A stretch of 5,709 nt of DNA from a halophilic archaeon J07HX64 (GTDB lineage Archaea > Halobacteriota > Halobacteria > Halobacteriales > Haloarculaceae): assembly GCA_000416085.1 (NCBI GenBank), contig KE356579.1, positions 864,458 to 870,166 on the forward strand, in the 5' to 3' direction. The translations under genes and the position numbers were made by a program. The notes under the pieces are model-generated. The model was not told the DNA's origin. It searched no databases and saw only the letters and a program-made list of their open reading frames with translations. The first letter of the stretch is position 1; the number at the start of each line of letters is the position of its first letter. This document shows, piece after piece, positions 1 through 5,709 of this stretch.

Positions 1-1
1 C

Positions 2-868
2 GACGACACGACTGCAGACAACGGTGAGTCGGAGTCCGCGACCGACCTGGACACACCCGCGGGCGGCAACGACCCTGGCGGGTTCGGGGAGAGCGGTGAT
101 ACCGGTGAGTTCGGGGAGAGTAACGACCCTGGTGAGTTCGGGGAGAGTAACGACCCTGGTGAGTTCGGGGAGAGTAACGACCCTGGTGAGTTCGGGGAGA
201 GTAATGACCCTGGCGAGTTCGGGGAGAGTAACGACTCTGGTGGGTTCGGGGAGAGTAACGGCTCTGGTGGGTTCGGGGAGAGCGGTGATACCAGTGGGTT
301 CGGGGAGAGTGACGGCCCTGGCGAGTTCGAGGGGGGTGATGTCGAACTCTCCGACGAGGTTCGCCAGGAGATTGACGAGGCCGGTGAGGAGTTCGGCGCG
401 GATTTCCAGAGCGGAACAGAGGTCGACGACCCCGGCGAGGCCGGTATCCCGACGCCGGAGACCGAGACCGAACCGGTCGCCGACCCGGTCGAGTCACCCA
501 CCGACGCGGAGTCAGCAGGCGACCCGAACACATCGGACGACGCCGTGTCGGCAGGCAGCGGGGTGGGTGAGGTGGAGACAGGGGTCGACGGGACAGAGGG
601 GGTCGGGGCCGCGGGGGCCGAGACGGATGAGAGTGAGGGGGCCGGTGACGGGACAGACGAGACACGCGGGATCGACGACCCACAGGAGGCAGTGCTCGCG
701 GTGATGACAGACCTCGACGACGGCAGTGGAGCAGACTACGAGGCAGTTGTCACGGAGACCGGCGAGCGCCACGGATTCGACGACGAGACAGTCGAGGACG
801 CAATCGAGAGCGCGCTGATGGGTGGAAAGTGTTACGAACCCGATGAGAGCTCGCTGAAGCCAATCTGA
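2..868 (+). CDS. rpap1: RPA-associated protein (RPAP, COG3390), 3' part only
   Basis: The frame is open from base 2 to the TGA at 866-868, so 288 C-terminal residues are visible and the start and the expected N-terminal OB fold lie upstream. Visible order: ten nine-residue acidic Phe-Gly repeats (window residues 23-112), a short patch with helical pattern (about 115-141), a long low-complexity Asp/Glu/Gly/Thr linker, then a compact C-terminal domain (about 225-288) ending in GGKCYEPDESSLKPI. From family knowledge, RPAPs are euryarchaeal OB-fold proteins that co-purify with their own RPA and take part in ssDNA binding; in Haloferax volcanii rpa1, rpap1 and a phosphoesterase gene form an operon. 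The assignment rests on the C-terminal domain, which I recall as typical of this family and which may be a winged helix, and on the phosphoesterase four bases downstream. The paralogue number is inferred from that neighbour. GTG at 545 is an internal codon, not a believable start. The composition is very acidic, as expected for a halophile. Confidence 0.7.
   Translation, partial: DDTTADNGESESATDLDTPAGGNDPGGFGESGDTGEFGESNDPGEFGESNDPGEFGESNDPGEFGESNDPGEFGESNDSGGFGESNGSGGFGESGDTSGFGESDGPGEFEGGDVELSDEVRQEIDEAGEEFGADFQSGTEVDDPGEAGIPTPETETEPVADPVESPTDAESAGDPNTSDDAVSAGSGVGEVETGVDGTEGVGAAGAETDESEGAGDGTDETRGIDDPQEAVLAVMTDLDDGSGADYEAVVTETGERHGFDDETVEDAIESALMGGKCYEPDESSLKPI
68..337 (+). repeat. In-frame 27-bp tandem repeat, 10 units, in rpap
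   Basis: Ten consecutive 27-bp units run from 68 to 337. Each encodes nine residues, with consensus NDPGEFGES. Unit starts are 68, 95, 122, 149, 176, 203, 230, 257, 284 and 311. Units 3, 4 and 5 are identical base for base, and unit 6 differs only at two wobble bases. Units 2 and 9 share a GDT opening; units 7 and 8 have Ser for Pro and Gly for Glu; unit 10 is degenerate (DGPGEFEGG). Because 27 is a multiple of three, copy-number change keeps the reading frame. Identical central units with diverged flanks suggest recent expansion by slippage or unequal recombination. No unique spacers separate the units, so this is not a CRISPR array. Confidence 0.97.
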
Positions 869-870
869 GG
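867..870 (+). promoter_or_regulatory. Shine-Dalgarno-like GAGG before rpe, overlapping the rpap stop
   Basis: GAGG overlaps the last two bases of the rpap TGA stop and lies two bases before the ATG at 873. It matches part of the GGAGGUGAU complement of archaeal 16S rRNA 3' ends. The spacing is short. With a four-base gap between the genes it suggests translational coupling of rpe to rpap, which is an inference. Confidence 0.4.
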
Positions 871-872
871 CG

Positions 873-1640
873 ATGAGTGTCGAACCAGTTCCGGATGCGC
901 CGGCGGCGGTTGCCAGCCTCGGGAACGAGCGTGCGCTGGTGGTGGCCGACTACCACGCTGGCATCGAGTACACCCTCCAGCGGGACGGTGTCGAACTCGA
1001 CGACAGGGCCGACGGACGGCGTCGCCGCCTGCTCGGACTGCTCGCGGAAACCGACCCGGACAGACTGGTCGTGCTCGGGGACCTGCTCTCGAGCATCGGT
1101 GAGCCACAGGGTCCCGAGCGGGCGGAACTCACGGCGCTTCTGGAGGCGGTGTCGGTACCGACGATGCTGGTAAAGGGCAACCACGACGGCGACATCGGCC
1201 ACGCGCTGGCCGACCTCGGGGTCGGGGACGAGGTCACAGTGACAGACAGTTCGGGTATCCGACTCGGGCCGGTCGGGTTCGCGCACGGTCACACCTGGCC
1301 CGACGCGGATGTGCTCGGTGCAGACACCGTCTGCATCGGCCACGAGCACCCGCTCGTGCGCCTAACCGACGAGGTGGGCGGCGGGCGACTCGAGCGGACG
1401 TGGCTGCGCGGGTCGCTCGACCCGACACCGTTTGCGGAGCACGGAACCGAAACCGGGGGTGAGAACACCGGGACCGGGACCGACCTCGTCGTATTCCCGG
1501 CGTTCAACAACCGTTCGGGCGGAACCCGTGTCAACGACCCCGACCGAGGGTTTCTCGCACCGTTCCTGCCCGCAGGGCTGTCGGGGGGTCAGGCGTACCT
1601 ACTCGACGGAACCCGTCTCGGACCGTACGAGCAGGTCTGA
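873..1640 (+). CDS. rpe: Calcineurin-like metallophosphoesterase, RPA-associated (Rpe)
   Basis: This is a 255-residue intact protein with the full metallophosphoesterase motif set: DYHAG at 26-30 (the GDxHxG-type motif I), LGDLL at 68-72, GNHD at 102-105, HGH at 138-140 and GHEHP at 156-160. These Asp, His and Asn residues would hold the two-metal centre. The protein fits the archaeal SbcD-related phosphoesterase family (TIGR00024 type) in length and in the late VFPAFNNRSGG segment near the C-terminus. It is cytoplasmic, with no signal peptide or membrane segment. The ATG at 873 is four bases past the rpap stop and is preceded by GAGG, so the gene is almost surely in the rpa-rpap transcript. 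In Haloferax the matching gene is called rpe (RPA-associated phosphoesterase), which is not the bacterial ribulose-phosphate epimerase of the same symbol. The natural substrate is unknown; a nucleic-acid phosphodiester or phosphomonoester role is a guess from context. The 3' end faces a minus-strand frame that overlaps it by 52 bp. Confidence 0.9.
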   Translation: MSVEPVPDAPAAVASLGNERALVVADYHAGIEYTLQRDGVELDDRADGRRRRLLGLLAETDPDRLVVLGDLLSSIGEPQGPERAELTALLEAVSVPTMLVKGNHDGDIGHALADLGVGDEVTVTDSSGIRLGPVGFAHGHTWPDADVLGADTVCIGHEHPLVRLTDEVGGGRLERTWLRGSLDPTPFAEHGTETGGENTGTGTDLVVFPAFNNRSGGTRVNDPDRGFLAPFLPAGLSGGQAYLLDGTRLGPYEQV

Positions 1641-2266
1641 GTGGCCTGTCTGTTACTCTCTGCAGAGCCGAGGAGGAACCCGGAGCAAACGCCCACCCAC
1701 TCGACGGTGGTGTCGGGGTCGTCGGTTTCCCCGGCCGGAGCGGTCGTCTCGTTTACCTGGCCGACCGGTTCCGCTGTGACTGTCTTCAGCTCACACTCGA
1801 CCCGTTCGAGGTCCTCTGTGAGTTCACGCTGCCGGGCAAAGATGAACGCGCCGGCCCGCTTGACCGCATCGCCCTGCCCCTTGGCCTGCAGGTACAGCTG
1901 TCGCACCCGCTCCAGCACGTCCGCCACCTGGTCGCAGGCGTGCACCGCCCTCGACGTGGTTCCGGGCCCCGTTCTCGACGCTCATGTCCGCTATCTCGCT
2001 GTAGTACACCGACCGCTCTCTCGGATTCAGCCCTCGACCCTTGTCAGGAAGACGGACATCAGACGTGCATTGGTCACCACAACCGCCGGTAACCCCAGAT
2101 TTTCCTGCCCGCTTTCCTCCCGCATCATCACATCCGTGCGGATAGCTGCCGCCCGTTCGCCCCTCTGAGACTGTCCCGGTGGACGTCTCGAAATCGGTTA
2201 TCTCACTCGACCGGCGCGACTGTCAGCGGTGCTTACCGGAGATACTGTCCCCCAGACATCTGTCAT
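1589..2266 (-). pseudogene. Hypothetical gene broken by several frame changes
   Basis: I do not recognise this product. Read from an ATG at 2266-2264, a protein-like sequence can be followed only by moving between two minus frames. MTDVWGTVSPVSTADSRAGR is in the first frame, EITDFETSTGTVSEG in the second, MMREESGQENLGLPAVVVTN to VFLTRVEG (about 2128-2030) back in the first, LNPRERSVYYSEIADMSVEN to NHVE (about 2030-1953) in the second, then DQVADVLERVRQLYLQAKGQ onward in the first until TGA at 1589. Third-position G/C is clearly higher in the chosen frame of the two central segments than in the rival frame. The last segment alone is an open frame from GTG 1945; its first half is rich in Arg, Glu, Leu and Ala and looks helical or coiled-coil. 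Its last 25 or so residues overlap the end of rpe and may not be genuine. Three of the four breaks lie at G runs in a GAGGG context. It may be a decayed gene, or an intact gene with indel errors in the sequence. If only one piece is annotated, 1589-1945 is the likeliest. Confidence 0.42.
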
Positions 2267-2306
2267 ACGAGCGAGATAATAGATTTCCTGAGGAGTGACC
2301 CCGATA

Positions 2307-2320
2307 TGAGAGCCCTCTCA
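2307..2320. promoter_or_regulatory. 14-bp palindrome in the divergent intergenic region
   Basis: TGAGAG and CTCTCA form a perfect six-base inverted repeat around a two-base CC centre. It lies 22 bases before the TATA-like element of the dehydrogenase gene and about 41 bases before the ATG at 2266 of the divergent minus-strand frame. Size and position suit a dimeric archaeal regulator acting on one or both genes. There is no second copy in the region, so the function is only a guess. Confidence 0.3.
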
Positions 2321-2341
2321 CCTCGTTGCGGCGCTCCACAA

Positions 2342-2349
2342 TTGTTAAT
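2342..2349 (+). promoter_or_regulatory. TATA-like element for the SDR gene
   Basis: TTGTTAAT is an AT-rich octamer in otherwise GC-rich DNA, centred about 31 bases before the ATG at 2377. Archaeal transcription usually starts about 25-27 bases past the TATA centre, which puts the start near 2371-2374 and gives a leaderless or almost leaderless mRNA, as is common in haloarchaea. No Shine-Dalgarno motif precedes the ATG, which agrees with this. The octamer overlaps an ACAATTGT palindrome at 2338-2345. Confidence 0.45.
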
Positions 2350-2376
2350 GCGGGGCCGGGCGGTGTAGCAGATGTA

Positions 2377-3159
2377 ATGGACTTCGGACTTGACGCCAGG
2401 ACAGCACTGGTCACGGGTGGCGGCGGCCGTATCGGGAGCGAGGACTGTCGCGTCCTGGCGGAGGAGGGCGCGGAGGTGATCGCGCTGGATATCAGCCTCG
2501 ACGCCGCCGAGCGTGTCAGCGAGGATATAAACAGCGGCGACTACGCCGGGACCGCCAACGCGATTCAGTGTGACCTCACCGACCGCGAGGATGTCGCGAG
2601 CACCGTCGAGGCACTCGAGGCCGAAACCGGTGGCATCGACATCCTCGTGAACAACGCCGGGATGGTCGACGCCCGCGACAGGGTCGAGGAGTACGACGAC
2701 GACATCTGGGACCGCGATATGTCGGTCAATATCACCGGGGCGTACAACATCACCCGGCAGGTCTACCCCCACATGAAAGAGCGCGGGTGGGGTCGCATCG
2801 TCAGTATGTCCTCGATGGCCGGCTGGTACGGCGGGTTCGGACAGCTCTCCTACGCCGCAACAAAGGCCGCGCTGATCGGCTTCGGAAAGAGCCTCGCGCT
2901 GGAGGGTGCCCAGCACGGTGTCACCTCGAACGTCATCGCGCCCAGCATCGTCGTCGGACAGCTCGCGGACCTGCCGGTCGACCAGCTCGAACAGGTCGAC
3001 GAACACTTCGCCCGCATCGCGAAGGCCACGCCGATGCGTGAACTCGGGCGCGAGGCGGACGTCGCCAACATGGTGGCGTACCTCTGCTCGACGCAAGCGA
3101 GCTACGTGACCGGTCAGGTGGTCGGTGTCACCGGTGGTATCGACCTGTTTACGTTTTAA
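2377..3159 (+). CDS. Short-chain dehydrogenase/reductase (SDR), classical FabG/PhaB-like
   Basis: This is a 260-residue intact protein of normal length for a classical SDR. The Rossmann glycine motif TGGGGRIG is at 13-20, and Asp38 at the end of the second strand usually marks NAD(H) rather than NADP(H) preference. NNAG is at 92-95, structural Asn118 follows, and the catalytic set is Ser146, Tyr159 and Lys163 (YAATK). The C-terminal YVTGQVVGVTGG segment is typical of 3-oxoacyl-ACP/acetoacetyl-CoA reductase-like members. It should be a cytoplasmic, probably tetrameric, NAD(P)-dependent reductase or dehydrogenase; the substrate cannot be read from the sequence, and the FabG/PhaB likeness is only general. 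I chose ATG 2377 because the protein then starts just before the first strand and lies at the expected distance from the TATA-like element. An in-frame start at 2326 would add 17 residues and begin before that element. The ligase-like gene follows after 52 bp. Confidence 0.9.
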   Translation: MDFGLDARTALVTGGGGRIGSEDCRVLAEEGAEVIALDISLDAAERVSEDINSGDYAGTANAIQCDLTDREDVASTVEALEAETGGIDILVNNAGMVDARDRVEEYDDDIWDRDMSVNITGAYNITRQVYPHMKERGWGRIVSMSSMAGWYGGFGQLSYAATKAALIGFGKSLALEGAQHGVTSNVIAPSIVVGQLADLPVDQLEQVDEHFARIAKATPMRELGREADVANMVAYLCSTQASYVTGQVVGVTGGIDLFTF

Positions 3160-3160
3160 T
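3154..3160 (+). promoter_or_regulatory. AT-rich TTTTAAT at the SDR stop: possible TATA box or terminator
   Basis: TTTTAAT contains the SDR stop codon and is centred about 55 bases before the ATG at 3212. It could be a TATA box for the ligase-like gene, with transcription starting near 3184 and a leader of about 28 bases. With the nearby GTTTACG it could instead be a short T-rich archaeal terminator for the SDR gene. Sequence alone does not decide. Confidence 0.25.
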
Positions 3161-3211
3161 CACGGTCACCTAATCCGAAGGTTGATTTCTGCACGCGTGC
3201 CAGCAGGTAGC

Positions 3212-4690
3212 ATGAACACCGCAGAGACGGTCAGACGGACGCGGACAGAGGAAACCCGCGAGGAGTTCGGTCGACGGGTGGCTTCACAGGCCGAACGGTT
3301 CCGCGAGGCGCTGGAAAGCGGCGGGTTCGAGGGTGGACTGAAGATCGGGTTAGAGCTGGAAGGGGTCGCAACAGACGGTGACGGTCGGCCGACCCGGGCC
3401 CCGACGTCCGCGTTCGGTGCCGTCTGTGAGCGCGAGCTCGGGAGACACAACGCCGAGTTGAACACACCAGCGACGACACTCGACCCCGAGGGGGTAAAGA
3501 GCCAGGTCGACGCGCTCGCGGGTCGGGTCGGCCGCGTGCACGAGTGGTTCGACGACGCCGGCTGCCGGTTCGTCACCGACGGACTGTGGGCCGTGCCGCC
3601 GCCCGGAGGCACCATCCCGTATCTGACCGCGACACACGAGACAGACGGGCTGGAGGTCCCGACGAACATCTCCCCGGCGGCGCGCTACCACGCGCTCGAC
3701 GCCGATATCACCGCGAACGGAGGGGTCGAACTCGACGTGCCCGGCTGCCGGCGGCGCTTCCCGAACATCCTCGTCGAGTCGTTTGCCACATCGATGCAGG
3801 TCCACCTCCAGACACCGCCGGGGGAGTTCGCCCGCTACTTCAACGTAGCCCTGCGGGTCGCCGGTCCGGTGCTTGCGCTGGCGGTGAACTCACCGTTTCT
3901 CCCGCCGGACCTCTACAGGGCCGACAGCGACCCCGAACTCGTTCTGGAGGGCCCGGTCGAGTTACGGCTGCCGGTGTTCGAGTCGATGAACGTCGAGATG
4001 CCCGGCAAGGTGCGGCTCCCACCCGATATCGAGGACATCGGAGATGTGCTGGACAGGCTGGTCGCCGACCGGCAGTGTGCGCCGTACCTGCGCGAGTGGG
4101 ACACCGACAGTCCCCGCGAGGGGTTCACCGACGAGTACTGGGAGCTGTTGCACAAACAGAGCACCTGCTGGCGGTGGGTGCGGCCGGTTCTCGGCCCCGA
4201 GGGTCCACGCATCGAGTTCCGTCCACTGCCCGCCCAGCCGTGTATCGCGGACGTGGCCGCGTTTCAGGCGCTGGTCGCCGGGCTCGTCCACGGTGTCGTC
4301 GTCTCGAACCACCCGCTCGCGGAGCTCCCCTGGCAGACTGCACGGGAGTCACTGTACGCCGCCAGCCGTGACGGACTCGACGCGGAACTGCACTGGCTCA
4401 CCCGCGACGACGACCGCACGAGCACAGCCGACCGGCTCTATCCGGAGCTTTTCGACCTCGCGGCGCGTGGTCTGCGCGACCGAGGGCTCACCGGCGACCG
4501 CATCGACCGACTGCTCGCACCGGTCCGGCACCGCTGGGAGAGCGGCTCCACACCCGCTGCGTGGAAACGAGACCGTGTTCGCGACCGGCTCGACGCCGGC
4601 ACCGAGTTCCAGACCGCTGTTGTTGAGACGCAACGCGAGTACCGCCGGCTGGCGGCGGAAAACGAGCGGTTCGTCGACTGGCCCGCGTAG
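3212..4690 (+). CDS. Long glutamate-cysteine-ligase-like protein (GCS2-type fold)
   Basis: This is a 492-residue intact protein. Motifs match the carboxylate-amine ligase fold of the glutamate-cysteine ligase families: GLELEG at 46-51 (Glu48 and Glu50, likely metal or glutamate binding), HNAELNTPA at 79-87, SMQVHLQTP at 194-202, LAVNSPF at 223-229 and RIEFRPLP at 333-340. The protein is clearly longer than the roughly 350-400 residues usual for GCS2/YbdK enzymes; the extra length is mainly a charged, helical C-terminal part from about 380. It may be the haloarchaeal family described as a predicted glutamate-cysteine ligase of PIRSF UCP012666 type, recalled without a search. Haloarchaea use gamma-glutamylcysteine as a major thiol, so an ATP-dependent amide-forming role is plausible, but this may be a paralogue with another amine acceptor. 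I chose ATG 3212, with AGGT three bases before it; the in-frame ATG-like start at 3125 would overlap the SDR gene by 35 bases and add an atypical basic segment. It may be co-transcribed with the SDR gene. Confidence 0.8.
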   Translation: MNTAETVRRTRTEETREEFGRRVASQAERFREALESGGFEGGLKIGLELEGVATDGDGRPTRAPTSAFGAVCERELGRHNAELNTPATTLDPEGVKSQVDALAGRVGRVHEWFDDAGCRFVTDGLWAVPPPGGTIPYLTATHETDGLEVPTNISPAARYHALDADITANGGVELDVPGCRRRFPNILVESFATSMQVHLQTPPGEFARYFNVALRVAGPVLALAVNSPFLPPDLYRADSDPELVLEGPVELRLPVFESMNVEMPGKVRLPPDIEDIGDVLDRLVADRQCAPYLREWDTDSPREGFTDEYWELLHKQSTCWRWVRPVLGPEGPRIEFRPLPAQPCIADVAAFQALVAGLVHGVVVSNHPLAELPWQTARESLYAASRDGLDAELHWLTRDDDRTSTADRLYPELFDLAARGLRDRGLTGDRIDRLLAPVRHRWESGSTPAAWKRDRVRDRLDAGTEFQTAVVETQREYRRLAAENERFVDWPA

Positions 4691-5110
4691 TCAGTCGGGT
4701 CCGAGCGCGGCGGCGCTCTCGACCCAACCGCGGTGTCGCCCGGCGACGGAGTCGGGGCCCCCTCGAACACCGCAGCCGGTTCGGTGTCCCGAAACTCCTC
4801 GAACACTCCGCACGACCTGGCAGGCCTCTCGACACACCGGACAGTCCCGGCCCCTCCGGGAGTCACTCCAGAGACGCCCCGACGAGCGTCGTCCTCATCC
4901 CGGTCACGAACACCGCGCGGCCACTGTGCCGCTCCGGTGCCGTGTGTCCCCGAGCGGTCGCTCGAATACCCTCTCCGGAGGGGTGGGAGCGGCGACCCCT
5001 GTGAACTCGTCCTGACAGGTGGTGAGCAGTTTCACGGGTACACAGTCTGTGTCTGTGCCGGGATGTATACTGTCGATTGTGACATCTTCCCGGCGGCTAC
5101 GGTGGGTCAC
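4691..5110 (-). pseudogene. Small cysteine-motif hypothetical gene in broken frames
   Basis: The function is not recognised. Protein-like stretches follow one another in different minus frames. From GTG 5110 one reads VKLLTTCQDEFTGVAAPTPP and onward to a stop at 4904. RAVFVTGMRTTLVGASLE runs at about 4919-4866 in a second frame and ends in TGA. CPVCREAC is at 4843-4820, VFEEFRDTEPAAVFEGAP at 4806-4753 in a third frame, and RHRGWVESAAALGPD at 4738-4694, back in the CPVC frame, with TGA at 4693-4691 directly next to the ligase stop. CPxCxxxC is a possible zinc-binding half site. The pieces have good third-position G/C in their own frames, and the last ends where a compact convergent gene pair would be expected. 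This is an inference from frame quality; non-coding DNA cannot be excluded. The GTG at 5110 overlaps the end of the upstream minus-strand gene by 14 bases. Confidence 0.35.
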
Positions 5111-5709
5111 GGCTGTCGTCGAGCGCCTGCTGGAGACGGGTGCGTTGCTCGCGCAGGTCGGTGAGGGTCGCCTCGATGTCTCCGGACCGGAGTCGTCTGC
5201 GGTCCTCGTCGGTGAGCTGCTGGCTGGCGGTTGCGCTGTCGTGCAGGCGTTCGTAGTCGGTCGTGCGCGGGAGGGCCGCGACGACCCGCAACTGCTCGAC
5301 GACAGGGGGTGCGATGCGGTTGAGTGCGGCTGTCAGCTCCCGACAGCGGTAACGGAGGCCCTCGGCCGTCGGGGGTGGCCACCCGATCCGAAGCGGTTCC
5401 GCGTCGAGTCTCGAGAGGAACGTCTCCTGACCCCCGACGACACGCTCGAACCGGCCAGGTTCCTCGACGTAGTGACGGAGCTTCGACCGGGAGTACCGGG
5501 TGTACTCGAGTAGCTTCGGAATTGTCATTTCACCGGGCTCGGACCCCCGAAGGTACGTCGTCAACGCGTCCGGCGGTGACTCGAACGGCACCAACGGGTA
5601 CGCCTCCATCGCGTCGAGCACCGCGGCCACCTCTCGCGCGGCTCCTCCTCGACGAACGATTGAAACGCCGCTGTGACCCGCTCGTTGTACGTCTCGATCG
5701 GCTCGCGGA
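5097..5709 (-). pseudogene. Hypothetical protein gene, frame break near 5630, 5' end outside
   Basis: The product is not recognised. From a GTG at 5630-5628 an open frame of 177 residues runs to TAG at 5099-5097. It holds an HTH-like stretch, EMTIPKLLEYTRYSRSKLRH (residues 34-53), and an acidic-basic helical C-terminal part (about 140-173, TLTDLREQRTRLQQALDD). No membrane segment or signal peptide is visible. Directly upstream, a different minus frame reads REPIETYNERVTAAFQSFVE, followed by EEPRE, from 5707 to about 5633; 22 of 25 of its codons end in G or C, while the frame continuous with the GTG is poor there. The natural reading is one protein, EEPRE joined to VAAVLDAMEAYPLVP, with a one-base loss or two-base gain at about 5627-5636. 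The alternative is a separate gene starting at GTG 5630 with GGAGGAG upstream. The 5' end lies outside the window. Confidence 0.55.

Noticed and set aside
68..337. CRISPR-like direct repeats
   Set aside because: The units abut with no spacers and encode a regular nine-residue motif in the rpap frame.
24..704. Plus-strand open frame of 226 residues with SSGRVTTLV repeats
   Set aside because: It is the out-of-frame translation of the 27-bp repeat in rpap. It is open only because the repeat length is a multiple of three, and it is Arg/Ser/Thr-rich, unlike a haloarchaeal protein.
1641..2168. Plus-strand open frame of 175 residues directly after rpe
   Set aside because: It is Ser/Arg/Thr-rich and basic, the usual look of the antisense of a haloarchaeal gene, and it lies opposite the minus-strand segments with better composition.
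2263..3096. Minus-strand open frame opposite the SDR gene
   Set aside because: It is a same-wobble antisense shadow of a complete SDR gene with all catalytic motifs.
4703..4718. GAGCGC-GGCG-GCGCTC hairpin just after the ligase stop as a terminator
   Set aside because: There is no T tract after it, archaeal termination does not need such stems, and the bases can be explained by a Ser-Ala-Ala-Ala stretch in the minus-strand frame.
3544..5015. Long alternative plus-strand frames inside and past the ligase gene (3544-4371 and 4044-5015)
   Set aside because: They overlap the well-supported ligase frame, are Arg/Pro/Ser-rich and carry no family motif.
4733..5164. Plus-strand open frame of 143 residues
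   Set aside because: It has poor composition and no motif, and it runs antisense across the end of the better-supported minus-strand hypothetical gene.
1..5709. Insertion sequence, integrase, tRNA or attachment site
   Set aside because: I saw no transposase or integrase motif, no terminal inverted repeat pair with target duplication, and no tRNA-like cloverleaf. The broken genes have no mobile-element signature.

Overview
The window reads as haloarchaeal (class Halobacteria) chromosomal DNA. It is GC-rich, the reading frames strongly prefer G or C at third codon positions, the proteins are acidic, and the first two genes match the RPA-associated protein plus phosphoesterase pair known from haloarchaea. 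The genus cannot be read from the sequence. There is no RNA gene, CRISPR array or insertion sequence that I can support.

Layout. Positions 2-868 (+) hold the 3' part of an RPA-associated protein (RPAP, COG3390) with a ten-unit, nine-residue acidic Phe-Gly repeat and a small C-terminal domain. Positions 873-1640 (+) hold the translationally coupled calcineurin-like phosphoesterase (Rpe). Positions 1589-2266 (-) hold a hypothetical gene that seems broken into alternating frames. Positions 2267-2376 are a divergent intergenic region with a 14-bp palindrome and a TATA-like element. Positions 2377-3159 (+) encode an intact short-chain dehydrogenase/reductase and 3212-4690 (+) an intact, long glutamate-cysteine-ligase-like protein. 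From 4691 to the end, the minus strand carries a short frame-broken cysteine-motif gene and a longer hypothetical gene with a frame break near 5630 that runs out of the window.

How it works together. RPAP and Rpe belong to the single-stranded-DNA-binding RPA operon of haloarchaea; the rpa gene should lie just upstream of the window. RPAP partners RPA on ssDNA, while the job of Rpe is not settled. The SDR and ligase-like genes are co-directional, 52 bp apart, and may share a transcript, but nothing in the sequence proves a common pathway. The most unusual feature is the Phe-Gly acidic repeat in an ssDNA-binding partner protein. The second is that all three minus-strand genes need frame changes to read through, while all plus-strand genes are clean.
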